DNA of 64,000 bases from Candidatus Synechococcus calcipolaris G9 (GTDB lineage Bacteria; Cyanobacteriota; Cyanobacteriia; Thermosynechococcales; Thermosynechococcaceae): positions 30,172 through 94,171 of the forward strand of contig NZ_JAKKUT010000007.1 of the NCBI RefSeq assembly GCF_029582805.1. The letters run 5' to 3'. The first letter of the stretch is position 1. Every line of letters starts with the position of its first letter. Shown piece after piece: positions 54,843-62,521 of the stretch. Below the pieces are notes generated by a model. That model made no database searches, was not told the origin of the DNA, and saw only the letters and a list, made by a program, of their open reading frames with translations. Position numbers and translations under genes: made by a program.

Positions 54843-56438
54843 CTAGGGGCGCATGGTGATACTGAAGTAAATCCCATCGGCTTGCAGACTGGGAGCTTGA
54901 TCTGGCAAGTTCAGCAGGGGAATGGCGTACTCAAACTTAATATCCAGATTCCGCACGGGCTGAATCAACAGTCCCATACCTACGCCCGCCAGGAAATTAT
55001 TGGGAACCACACCATTGGGGTTACTGCTATTGTTCCAAACCCAGCCCGCATCAAAGAGGGGGTTAATGGAAATAATTGGACGACGGTTACTTGCCCGCAA
55101 AACGGGAAAACGAGCTTCGGTGGAAAAGCGAATCCCATTGTCGCCAGAACGGGCATTGGTGGGATAGCCGCGCACGGAAAGACCGCCGCCAATCACAAAC
55201 TGATGGAAGGGTAGCAAACTGTTGGGGGAAAGTTGAATATCCGTCCGCAAAATCATGAAATTATCAGCCCAGAGTTGCTGAACCCGTTGACCATTGCCAA
55301 CCCAGCTAAAGAAATTACCATCCGGTGCGGGGGATGGATTCTGGGTGGCTCCAAAAATGGGTACGCCAAAGTTAAACTGGGAGCGGAAGGCCCAAGCACC
55401 ACTGTCATCGCGGCGCGTGTAGTCCTGGGCGAATTCAAAGACCCGTGAGGCACTGTAGCCGTCTTCATTGGGGCCAATGCCAAAGGGAAAGGGTTGATTG
55501 TCAAAGAGGAAGGTTTGACCGTTCTGGGCAAGGAAACCGGCTGAAAAGGCTAACTCTTCCCGGAACGTACGAATTACGGGCTGGCGAAAACCAATTTGGT
55601 AGATAGAGGCTTCGCTGCGGATGCCAAAATCCGCCACATCCGCTTGGGTGATTTTACTACCCGCGATAACGGTTCGCAGAGATAGAGTACCATTCATGGC
55701 ATTCACCGGCAGGCTGTAGCCAAATTCACCGGTATTGGATCCCCCCCAATTAAAGGTTCCCAGATTATTGCCGAGGGAATAGGAGGCATAGAGGGTATCG
55801 CCGCGACCAGAGAGATTTCGATAGGCCAGAAAGGCGGTGCTGCGCTCCGGGGCCACGGCGGGGGGGGAATTGTTATCCATGCCAAAGGAGGCATTAAACC
55901 AGTTGGCGGGTATCACCCGAATCACCAAAATGGAGTCTTCTGGGTTGGCACCAGGCTTTAAGCTGGCGGAAACATTTTCAAAAAGGGGATCACTCCGCAA
56001 CAGTCGGAGTTGGTCTTCGAGGCGATCGGAGTTGAGGGGGACCCCTGCCCCTAGGCGGATGCGGCTGGTAATGTAGCTTGTAACAATGCCCTTATTTCCT
56101 TCAACTTCAATGTCTTCAAGGCGGCCTTCAAAAACCTGGATGACGATGGTTCCATCGGTAGCTTGCTGCGTATCCAGTTCGGCACGGGAGCTAAAGTAGC
56201 CATTATCGAGATAGAGCTTAGTAATGTCATCCGCCGCCTGTTGCAAGTCCTCTAAATCAACGGCGCGACCTTCGAGGGGAGCAATAATGGGATCAAATTC
56301 AGTGGGGCCAAAGACCGTACTGCCTTCCACAATGATCTCATTGACGTTCAGGGTGATCCCTGTAGGTTCCAAGGGCTGAGGGGGCGGGGGGGGGGGCGCA
56401 AGTGGAGCTTCGTCGTCGGGTCTTAGGGGGGGGGGCAA
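54843..56438 (-). CDS. POTRA plus beta-barrel outer-membrane transporter (ShlB/FhaC/BamA superfamily), body of a frameshifted gene
   Basis: This 531-codon frame has a proline-rich linker, a POTRA-like region with LNVNEIIVEGSTVFGPTEF and VQVFEGRLEDIEVEGN, then a ~330-residue beta-barrel ending with an aromatic-rich last strand (GIYFSITMRP). The family carries proteins across or into the outer membrane, as in two-partner secretion. The frame itself lacks a signal peptide; its nominal start is a TTG inside a poly-C tract. The expected signal peptide is encoded just upstream in another frame (56439-56614). Reducing both C10 tracts to C9, or adding one C, would join them. Either the gene is switched off in this copy or the tract lengths are mis-assembled. 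No TpsA substrate gene is adjacent. Confidence 0.8.
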   Translation of the reverse strand: MPPPLRPDDEAPLAPPPPPPQPLEPTGITLNVNEIIVEGSTVFGPTEFDPIIAPLEGRAVDLEDLQQAADDITKLYLDNGYFSSRAELDTQQATDGTIVIQVFEGRLEDIEVEGNKGIVTSYITSRIRLGAGVPLNSDRLEDQLRLLRSDPLFENVSASLKPGANPEDSILVIRVIPANWFNASFGMDNNSPPAVAPERSTAFLAYRNLSGRGDTLYASYSLGNNLGTFNWGGSNTGEFGYSLPVNAMNGTLSLRTVIAGSKITQADVADFGIRSEASIYQIGFRQPVIRTFREELAFSAGFLAQNGQTFLFDNQPFPFGIGPNEDGYSASRVFEFAQDYTRRDDSGAWAFRSQFNFGVPIFGATQNPSPAPDGNFFSWVGNGQRVQQLWADNFMILRTDIQLSPNSLLPFHQFVIGGGLSVRGYPTNARSGDNGIRFSTEARFPVLRASNRRPIISINPLFDAGWVWNNSSNPNGVVPNNFLAGVGMGLLIQPVRNLDIKFEYAIPLLNLPDQAPSLQADGIYFSITMRP

Positions 56439-56486
56439 TGGGCAACGGTGGTTCTAGGGGGGGGGGCAATGGGCAACGGTGGTTCA
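56386..56486 (-). repeat. Poly-C tracts and 31-bp tandem repeat in the linker of the outer-membrane gene
   Basis: Units 56425-56455 and 56456-56486 are near-identical 31-mers, each with ten G on the plus strand (56426-56435 and 56457-56466). A third tract of 11 G lies at 56386-56396. A 30-bp unit with nine C would encode a perfect EPPLPIAPPL repeat in frame, so each tract is one base longer than the in-frame form. Homopolymers of this length are prone to slippage in cells and to miscounting in sequencing. Confidence 0.75.
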
Positions 56487-56614
56487 AGTTGCTGCTGGGT
56501 GGGAGTGGTTTGGGGTAACTGCGGCCCCTGGGCGATCGCCCCATTGGGAGAGAACAACTCTAAGCCAATGCCAATAGAACACAGCGATATGGCTGCACTG
56601 TAAAACTTTTTCAT
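56439..56614 (-). pseudogene. Out-of-frame signal-peptide segment of the POTRA/beta-barrel gene
   Basis: An ATG at 56614 encodes a typical signal peptide (MKKFYSAAISLCSIGIGL onward, cleavage near GAIAQG) and then a proline-rich stretch, EPPLPIAPPP. Because of the 31-bp repeat the frame turns to RTTVAHCPPP and stops at about 56423. A -1 shift is needed to continue into the POTRA body. This segment and the body together form one 590-codon gene. Confidence 0.7.
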
Positions 56615-57003
56615 AGTAATTTTTCTCTCACCCTCACATTACGAAGCTGTTAAAACTAGGGCTGTACGCTCTATACGGCCAACCAAAGCCCAATAAACAA
56701 AGGTCCCAGATATATGCTCTATGATGAATAAAACAATTATTGAGACTAAGCGTCGTCTAAATGATCTAGATCAGACAACGATAGGTAGATTGCTGAGGAA
56801 AAATTGAGGCTTAAGCGTGTCTTAACCTCTTGATAATCATTAATTCAACAGAATTAATCTGTTAGAAAGAATTTTTATCTTTTCTTTGGCTAATCTACGA
56901 CTATTTTTAGGGGGCTATTCTTTAAGGTGAGGAGATAAGCAATGGGAAAAACTATAACATAGGCTAACGATCCAGTGTATTTTAATTTAGAAAATAGTTA
57001 TAG
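56615..57003. other. AT-rich intergenic region with palindromes
   Basis: No gene is seen in these 389 bases. Two structures stand out: the 12-bp palindrome TGATCTAGATCA at 56762-56773, and ATTAATTC-AACA-GAATTAAT at 56839-56858, a perfect 8-bp inverted repeat. The region should contain promoters for the leftward outer-membrane gene and the rightward 129-residue gene; the palindromes are candidate operators. Confidence 0.4.
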
Positions 57004-57393
57004 ATGAATCCTGATGAACTGCTCACATTGGCAGAATGTAGAGAAATTGACCAAACTCTCCTGCCTGCTCAAGATCGCTTTGCGATCCGAATTACGGTCT
57101 ATTCTCTGCGCTACTTAACTCCTGTGGCTGAGGAACGGGGCATTGACCTTGAAGACCTTCAGCCGGGAGATATTTATACCTGGATTGAGGGCGATCGCTC
57201 CCTACAGATGGAAGAGTTGAACCGTCCAGGCTTTATGGTCTGGTATGCCCAATTTTTAATTAGCTCTCTGGAGAAATTACGCCAGGTTGCCGCAACGCAG
57301 GAACTAACGATCAAAGACTTGACCGTTGACCAAATTATTAACTGGTTCCGCCATCAGGTGAATCAAACAATCGATGCCAATAAAAAATCATAA
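57004..57393 (+). CDS. Small conserved-type soluble protein, unknown function
   Basis: The 129-residue, predominantly helical, acidic protein has no signal peptide or membrane segment. Repeated elements such as GIDLEDLQPGDIYTWIEG and LTIKDLTVDQIINWFRHQ suggest two similar helical halves. The start ATG at 57004 is convincing. It is convergent with the flavoprotein gene (37 bases between stops). No named family is recognised. Confidence 0.6.
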   Translation: MNPDELLTLAECREIDQTLLPAQDRFAIRITVYSLRYLTPVAEERGIDLEDLQPGDIYTWIEGDRSLQMEELNRPGFMVWYAQFLISSLEKLRQVAATQELTIKDLTVDQIINWFRHQVNQTIDANKKS

Positions 57394-57430
57394 ATCGCAA
57401 CGAGATTTCATAAAATAAAAATACACCATA

Positions 57431-59581
57431 TCAGCGGGGATGGACTTCTAGGGGCGATCGGGTCAAGTCCTCTTGCCGTGATCCTGAGGATGGCTTTGGT
57501 AAGGGCTTCTCGATACGCGGCATTCCCAGGGAATAGGTGAGGGCATAACTCCAGGCCAATAGGGAAAACCAGAGTTGGGGGGCACGGGGTTCAAGCCAAG
57601 GTTGGAGCGATCGCACGATTCCGGGAACCCAAAGACCTAAAATACCGTGCAAAAAGGCTTCCCAGGTAAAACTGGCGTAGCTCCCTAGCCAGCGCACCAT
57701 ATCCCCAGGGCCGACCATATCCCAAATCCAGTAGAGTAAACCCGGATTTTGCCAAGCGGCGGTCAGGGCCATGCGATTAAAGGGCCACCACCCCGCTCGA
57801 TCTTTAATAAAGCGATCGGTGAGTTCGGGGGATTCCTGGCCGAGAATGCCAAAAAACGTATTCAGCATGGCATTGATCCGGTTCGGCGGTAGGGACTTAC
57901 CCGGAGGTACCATCATGCCACGGGAAAAAAGCCAGGTGACGGCGGTATTACTTTGGTAGGCGCGGATTTGGTTCAAGTGCTGGGATGTGAGTAAGTCATG
58001 CTTCAAGGCGGTGGCAAGGAGATCTGTCAACCGAGGCAGATTCCGCACTAGGGAGCCAAAACCCGTAAAGACGAGGGGAGATTGCAACGAGGCGGCATCC
58101 CCGATCGCCACCAAACGGTCAATGGCCACGGCGCGATCGCCACTGTGATGACTAAAATAGCCGGGAATATAGCCAAAGGTGGGCTTAACCCACGTTAACT
58201 CATCTAACTGACAGCGACGATATTCCGGCAAAATCGTAAAAAAGTCTTCGTACATTTCCAACAGTGACCCCGGATTTTGGCGATCTATGTGGTGGTAGTG
58301 GAACAGATAGATCGTTAACTCATCGCCGCCCCCAGGGAATAATTCCCAAATCAATTGGCGACCCCGGGAAATATCCCCATGACTATAGAGGACATCCCCA
58401 TAGGTTGAGTCCCACACCTGGGGTTGAATACCAGAGACAATGGCCCCCACCGTTGGGCAAACACTATTAAAGGGTCGGCCCTGATTCAGTTGCCAGGCAA
58501 TGGGAGATGCGGTTCCCATGGCATCCACTAACAGCCGACCGGTGGCGGTACACATTTGACCGTTGCGGCGATCGCGGGCTTCAATGCTCACCTGTTCTGG
58601 ACTCACCTGGGCCCCCTGAAACTCGGTTTGATCCCAAATCTCTCCCCCCGCTTCCCGTAACTTATCGCCACATAGGGCTAAAAAACGGCTGGAATCGAGG
58701 GCAACATTCAACACCGTGGGGGTATGAAGCACCGGTGATTGGCAATGGGCCGGGCAGTTGCCATCAAAGAATTTATTAAAGCCATCGGCATACTCTCGGG
58801 CAATGACCGACTCAAATTCAGCCGCCGTAAATAACCCTAAATCAATCAAGCTCTGGAATTCTCCCCGAGAAATATTCCATTCCCGATTCATGCGTCCAAA
58901 GGGGAGTCGCTCTAATAGCAGAACTCGATAGCCCAAACGGGCCATTACCGCTGCATGGATCACCCCTAGGGCCCCGCCAATGTAGATCAGGTCGTACTCT
59001 GGGGATGGGGTCGATTCATGACTATTAAACGTATAACCATTGGAACTATTGGATTCATAAGCCTTCGCTGCATGGCCATGGGATGCCCTAGGATGGGCCT
59101 CAACCGTCGTAATCACCGTCCGTGGCTGTTGGGGATTGAGAACTTCCTGTCGCCAGCGTTGTTCCCACCAGTAAACTCGCTCTAGATCCGCTTTACCATT
59201 GGGCATTTTCTGAAAATACTGCACCGTCAGGGGATAGTCTTGGGCTAGGGCCGTAAAAATCGAGTCCTGTTCCAGATCAACCCTAGGGGGAACTTGGGGA
59301 GTGAGGGGAAAGGTGGTGGCGAGTTCTTGACGTAGCGATCGCCCTAGTTTTTTTTCCTGGGGAAACGGTTTTGACCCCCATCGAAAAATTTTAAGGTATG
59401 TGGTACGCTGTAATGTCCAAATAAAGATCGCCAGTTGACTCTCACTGCGGGGATGACTGAGGCGACAGCCTGTGGGAGTGATTATTTTTTGGGCGATCGC
59501 CGGTGCATAATCCTGATGAAGCCAATGTAAAACGGCCCCAGAATCAGGGGTAGGGACTTCCAAATATAAAATTTCTTGCAT
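57431..59581 (-). CDS. CruA/CruP-type lycopene cyclase-family flavoprotein
   Basis: The 716-residue protein has an N-terminal region (to about 150), a short low-complexity linker (about 160-190) and a Rossmann FAD-binding motif, DLIYIGGALGVIHAAVMARLG, near residue 197. NREWNISRGEFQSL follows, which is the hallmark of the CruA/CruP group. A GDAASLQSPL-like FAD motif is near residue 500, and the C-terminus contains aromatic-rich membrane-associated helices. CruA cyclises lycopene; the role of the paralogue CruP is less clear. The length fits CruA better, but I cannot separate the two reliably. No other carotenoid gene is adjacent. Confidence 0.75.
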   Translation of the reverse strand: MQEILYLEVPTPDSGAVLHWLHQDYAPAIAQKIITPTGCRLSHPRSESQLAIFIWTLQRTTYLKIFRWGSKPFPQEKKLGRSLRQELATTFPLTPQVPPRVDLEQDSIFTALAQDYPLTVQYFQKMPNGKADLERVYWWEQRWRQEVLNPQQPRTVITTVEAHPRASHGHAAKAYESNSSNGYTFNSHESTPSPEYDLIYIGGALGVIHAAVMARLGYRVLLLERLPFGRMNREWNISRGEFQSLIDLGLFTAAEFESVIAREYADGFNKFFDGNCPAHCQSPVLHTPTVLNVALDSSRFLALCGDKLREAGGEIWDQTEFQGAQVSPEQVSIEARDRRNGQMCTATGRLLVDAMGTASPIAWQLNQGRPFNSVCPTVGAIVSGIQPQVWDSTYGDVLYSHGDISRGRQLIWELFPGGGDELTIYLFHYHHIDRQNPGSLLEMYEDFFTILPEYRRCQLDELTWVKPTFGYIPGYFSHHSGDRAVAIDRLVAIGDAASLQSPLVFTGFGSLVRNLPRLTDLLATALKHDLLTSQHLNQIRAYQSNTAVTWLFSRGMMVPPGKSLPPNRINAMLNTFFGILGQESPELTDRFIKDRAGWWPFNRMALTAAWQNPGLLYWIWDMVGPGDMVRWLGSYASFTWEAFLHGILGLWVPGIVRSLQPWLEPRAPQLWFSLLAWSYALTYSLGMPRIEKPLPKPSSGSRQEDLTRSPLEVHPR

Positions 59582-59691
59582 TTTGTTTCGATATCCCTCG
59601 AACAGGCTTGACAGGCAACCGAAATGCAGTACACTTCCTGATACTTAGTTTAAGAGAGTTTACAGATTCTCATAAAGTCGTTAGCTGTCCT

Positions 59692-59925
59692 ATGCATTAT
59701 CCCATCCCTGGTAATCTTCAGGAAATGACCGCCCTCAATGAACACCCCATCAACGAAGAGTTGGTGGCAGCGGCGATCGCTGGCGTGATCCAAATTTCCC
59801 GCTCCCAGGGCCAAACCCTTGAAGATGTACGCCAGATGGTCTTAGCCGAAGATGATTTATTAGATACGTCCACCAGAAAATGGCTCAGCGAGATTGTCGG
59901 CCAAGCTTGGGATAATTTAAGTTAA
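59692..59925 (+). CDS. Small conserved-type protein, unknown function
   Basis: The protein is 77 residues from the ATG at 59692 (MHYPIPGNL). An in-frame start at 59608 would add 28 residues of weak character that overlap the flavoprotein promoter. It is helical and acidic: LVAAAIAGVIQISRSQGQTL, then WLSEIVGQAWDNL at the end. It has no membrane segment. It is divergent from the flavoprotein gene. No family is recognised. Confidence 0.6.
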   Translation: MHYPIPGNLQEMTALNEHPINEELVAAAIAGVIQISRSQGQTLEDVRQMVLAEDDLLDTSTRKWLSEIVGQAWDNLS

Positions 59926-59959
59926 TCGAATAAATTAAATCAATTAATGGCGATCGGGG

Positions 59960-60238
59960 CTAGCGAGTTCCAGATTCTAGTTTACGTTTGAGACAATACT
60001 GGCCATTTTCCTCATAGCCAGCCGGGCAGGTACTCCCCAGCTTGATCACCGCTGGTTGCGCCCCCTGATTGGGGGAACAGTAATTCTCAGAAACCGCCGT
60101 ATAGTTGCGGGGACAACGAGAACCTACTTTATTTACCCCCGTGACGGTTTGACTCAAGGCTTGGGCACCAATGATCAGGATTCCAGCACCCACCATCATG
60201 ATCAGTGGCGATCGCCACCCTAGAGAAGAGGATTTCAT
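59960..60238 (-). CDS. Exported or anchored small protein with duplicated Cys motif
   Basis: The 92-residue protein has an N-terminal hydrophobic segment (LIMMVGAGILIIGAQAL), a signal peptide or anchor. The mature part has two copies of a C-P-x2-Y-x5-Y-C motif (RCPRNYTAVSENYC and TCPAGYEENGQYC), an internal duplication of about 35 residues. Each copy could close a disulphide loop in the periplasm. No family is known to me. It is an independent leftward gene. Confidence 0.6.
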   Translation of the reverse strand: MKSSSLGWRSPLIMMVGAGILIIGAQALSQTVTGVNKVGSRCPRNYTAVSENYCSPNQGAQPAVIKLGSTCPAGYEENGQYCLKRKLESGTR

Positions 60239-60251
60239 GCTAACGCTGCTC

Positions 60252-60270
60252 CATACTTGGCATCAGACTA
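60252..60270. repeat. 19-bp direct repeat, left copy
   Basis: This 19-mer (CATACTTGGCATCAGACTA) recurs exactly at 61924-61942 in the same orientation. The two copies flank the antitoxin and toxin-antitoxin genes, 1.67 kb apart, which suggests an insertion boundary or recombination site. Confidence 0.5.
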
Positions 60271-60321
60271 GGCTACCAAGCAGGTCGAAAAGCGTCTGTT
60301 ATCGGGCTAACGTGATGCTCA

Positions 60322-60564
60322 TCAGTAATTTTTCGATGCTGTTGTTTGTCCATCTAAGCGTTGGGCAATCCAGGTTTTAATAACGGCCTGGCGATGAATA
60401 CCTAGGCGTTGGGCTTCCCTGTCTAGTGCTTGAATCATCCACATCGGAAAATCAACATTGACCCGCTTAATTTCCAATTGCGGACGTTTCACTGTACTTA
60501 GATCAAAATATTCAAGCACAGGCTCTCCGCGCTCAAATTTTAGATCTAGTTCTTCAGCCTTCAT
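60322..60564 (-). CDS. BrnA-like (CopG/ribbon-helix-helix) antitoxin, apparently orphan
   Basis: The protein is 80 residues from the ATG at 60564; an ATG six codons upstream (60582) is an alternative. The C-terminal half has the BrnA signature: VNVDFPMWMIQALDREAQRLG then HRQAVIKTWIAQRL, a ribbon-helix-helix DNA-binding motif. BrnA represses its operon and neutralises the BrnT ribonuclease. The usual upstream toxin is missing; only a short open remnant overlaps its start by 11 bases. A GAGGAA lies about nine bases upstream of the ATG at 60564. Confidence 0.7.
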   Translation of the reverse strand: MKAEELDLKFERGEPVLEYFDLSTVKRPQLEIKRVNVDFPMWMIQALDREAQRLGIHRQAVIKTWIAQRLDGQTTASKNY

Positions 60565-60682
60565 AGAGCTTGATTTCCTCATGACGAGAACGGCGGACAG
60601 AAGGATTACGGAAATTAATGGAAAAATTCTTGCAGGTCAAGCTACCGTCTGGACATTCGTTGCGTGTATTGCGATTGAGTGA
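60554..60682 (-). pseudogene. Possible truncated BrnT-type toxin remnant
   Basis: A 42-codon open stretch with no start codon ends in RNPSVRRSRHEEIKLYEG and a TGA that overlaps the antitoxin start, the layout expected for a toxin gene's 3' end. The charged ending resembles BrnT C-termini. Residues from further upstream in the toxin are missing. This is tentative because the stretch is short. Confidence 0.3.
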
Positions 60683-60764
60683 TTAAACTTACAGTTAGGT
60701 CAATAAACTAATTTAGACTAGAGTTAGACCAAAATATAAATATCCTAGGTCAAGAGCATTCGAT

Positions 60765-61220
60765 ATGGCACTTGCGCCCGTAGTCTACATACCCACAGAA
60801 TTAGAAACTGTCTTATCTCGCCAAAGCAGCCGAATTCTCTCGGCCCATGTTCCATCTGGGGCGAGTTTGCGAATTAAGCTCATTGAATCCGGTGGCATCG
60901 AAGAACTGGTGGAAATCCCCGCCACTGCTTACCATCTTTTAGTAGATATTCTCACCCAGATGGCTCAGGGAAATGCGGTGACAATGATTCCTGTTCATGC
61001 TGAACTCACGACCCAAGAAGCCGCTAACCTCCTCAATGTCTCTCGCCCTTTCTTAATCAAACTTCTAGAGTCTGGGGAAATTCCTTACCGTACAGTTGGG
61101 ACGCATCGCCGGATTTGCTGCCAAGACGTGATGGACTACAAGCAAAAAACTGATCTGGCTAGGTCACAGGCATTAGATGAACTGGTGGCTCAAGCACAAG
61201 AACTTGGTCTGGGCTATTAA
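60765..61220 (+). CDS. Excisionase-type HTH antitoxin
   Basis: The 151-residue protein has an N-terminal domain of unclear fold (residues 1-80) and a MerR/excisionase-like helix-turn-helix near residues 83-130: LTTQEAANLLNVSRPFLIKL then YRTVGTHRRI. It is followed after two bases by a PIN-domain gene, the usual arrangement of this antitoxin-toxin pair in cyanobacteria. It probably binds its own promoter. The start ATG at 60765 is plausible. Confidence 0.8.
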   Translation: MALAPVVYIPTELETVLSRQSSRILSAHVPSGASLRIKLIESGGIEELVEIPATAYHLLVDILTQMAQGNAVTMIPVHAELTTQEAANLLNVSRPFLIKLLESGEIPYRTVGTHRRICCQDVMDYKQKTDLARSQALDELVAQAQELGLGY

Positions 61221-61222
61221 GG

Positions 61223-61795
61223 ATGGCCGGGAATTACACGGCTCTTTTTGATGCCTGTGTTCTCTACTCGGCTCCATTGCGGGATTTACTAATGCAGCTT
61301 GCTTTAGCAGATCTCTTTCGGGGCAAATGGACAAACGAGATTCATGATGAATGGATGCGTAATCTTGCTCAAAACCGTCCTGACATAACCTTAGAACAAC
61401 TGAAACGGACAAAAAATTTAATGAACACCCATGTCCGTGATTGTTTGATCACCGACTATGAATGGCTGATGCCTTGCCTGGAGTTGCCTGACCCTAAGGA
61501 TCGTCATGTTCTGGCTGCGGCAATTCATGGCAAGGTTGACGTAATTGTGACCTTTAACCTGAAAGATTTTCCACCAAAAGCATTAGCTCCCCATAACATC
61601 GAGTTACAGCACCCTGATGATTTTCTGGCCTTCCTGATTGACCTAAGACCCATGAAAGTTGTTCAAGCCCTTACAATTGTTCAGGAACGGCTACAAAATC
61701 CACCAAAGACTTTAGAAGATTATTTGAACAATCTATTAGGGCAGGGGCTACCCATTTCAGTTTCAATGCTGCGGGCGATTTTTTACGAATCCTAG
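61223..61795 (+). CDS. PIN-domain toxin (putative ribonuclease)
   Basis: The 190-residue PIN protein shows the acidic catalytic set: D in LFDACVLY near residue 10, E in NEIHDEW near 38, D in DPKDRHVLAAA near 93 and D in VTFNLKDFP near 116. It has a ~60-residue C-terminal helical extension beyond the usual VapC length. It would cleave RNA when free of its partner. The ATG at 61223 is two bases after the antitoxin stop, so translation is coupled. Confidence 0.83.
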   Translation: MAGNYTALFDACVLYSAPLRDLLMQLALADLFRGKWTNEIHDEWMRNLAQNRPDITLEQLKRTKNLMNTHVRDCLITDYEWLMPCLELPDPKDRHVLAAAIHGKVDVIVTFNLKDFPPKALAPHNIELQHPDDFLAFLIDLRPMKVVQALTIVQERLQNPPKTLEDYLNNLLGQGLPISVSMLRAIFYES

Positions 61796-61807
61796 GGACT
61801 ATATAAA

Positions 61808-61906
61808 GGGCATCTCGAGAAATTGCTCAACCTGCTGAAAATAGAGGCTGAAACCATTGAAATCTTGTTTAGGATCGCCTCGGATTTTGAATTAATCGAG
61901 GTGCCC
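61808..61906. mobile_element. Non-coding MITE candidate with TAAA target duplication
   Basis: Terminal inverted repeats of 17 bases (61808-61824 and 61890-61906, 14 of 17 matching, GGGCATCTCGA against GGGCACCTCGA) bound a 99-bp AT-rich core without an ORF. The tetramer TAAA is found immediately outside both ends (61804-61807 and 61907-61910), as a target duplication. It lies 12 bases after the PIN toxin stop. Confidence 0.6.
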
Positions 61907-61923
61907 TAAAGATAACGTGGGTT

Positions 61924-61942
61924 CATACTTGGCATCAGACTA
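61924..61942. repeat. 19-bp direct repeat, right copy
   Basis: Exact copy of 60252-60270, immediately left of the IS982 fragment. The sequence AACGTGGGTTC just before it and AACGTGAGTTC just after it are also similar to each other, so the repeat sits within a small cluster of related ends. Confidence 0.5.
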
Positions 61943-61945
61943 AAC

Positions 61946-62152
61946 AACGTGAGTTCTGGATAAGAAAGGGTGAGAGCCGTAGGCTGAAATAAGCAAACAA
62001 TTCAGCAACTCTCACCCCTATGTCTAGCTTAGAAGACCTTTTCTGCTCAGTCGATGACTTCTGCCAACGTTTTGAACCCCAATGGCAACAGCAACTTTTG
62101 CACAGTGGGCTACAAACCCGGAAGCGGAGCCGACAACTGTGCCTGAGCGAAA
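61946..62152 (+). mobile_element. IS982-family fragment, left part with transposase N-terminus
   Basis: An ATG at 62020 begins a frame, MSSLEDLFCSVDDFCQRF onward, that matches IS982 transposase N-termini. It is broken after LSE at 62152 by the IS3-family element. The sequence AACGTGAGTTCTGGATAAG at about 61946 may be the left end. Removing the IS3 element and one AAA copy restores the frame into 63087. Confidence 0.6.
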
Positions 62153-62212
62153 TGACCCTGACTGAAAAAAGTGGACAAACTCCAAGAGTCGCCAATGAAG
62201 GAGAATGTCCAA

Positions 62213-62521
62213 ATGAGCCAAAAACCAAGACGAACATTTACTGCCGAACAAAAAGCTCAAGCTGTGGCAATTGTGCAACAGTCAGGGAAGCCGATCAGCC
62301 AAGTGGCCCAGGAAATGGGATTGACAGAAAGTGCCCTACGCCAATGGGTCAAACAAGCAACCATTGACCAGGGTGGTGGCAACCAAGGAGCATTGACGAC
62401 GCAGGAACGGGTGGAACTGACGGCATTACGCAAAGACTTGAAGCGGGTCGAGATGGAGCGTGATTTCCTAAAAAAAGCCGCAGCCTTCTTTGCACGGGAA
62501 AGTTCAGACCCTATGAGCTAA
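62213..62521 (+). CDS. IS3-family transposase OrfA (HTH protein)
   Basis: The protein is 102 residues from the ATG at 62213, preceded by AAGGAG nine bases upstream. It has the OrfA helix-turn-helix PISQVAQEMGLTESALRQWV and a leucine-zipper-like C-terminus ending ELTALRKDLKRVEMERDFLKK. A run of seven A (62470-62476) is read A-AAA-AAA, the slippery heptamer used for -1 frameshifting into orfB. OrfA appears complete; OrfB is not. Confidence 0.75.
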   Translation: MSQKPRRTFTAEQKAQAVAIVQQSGKPISQVAQEMGLTESALRQWVKQATIDQGGGNQGALTTQERVELTALRKDLKRVEMERDFLKKAAAFFARESSDPMS

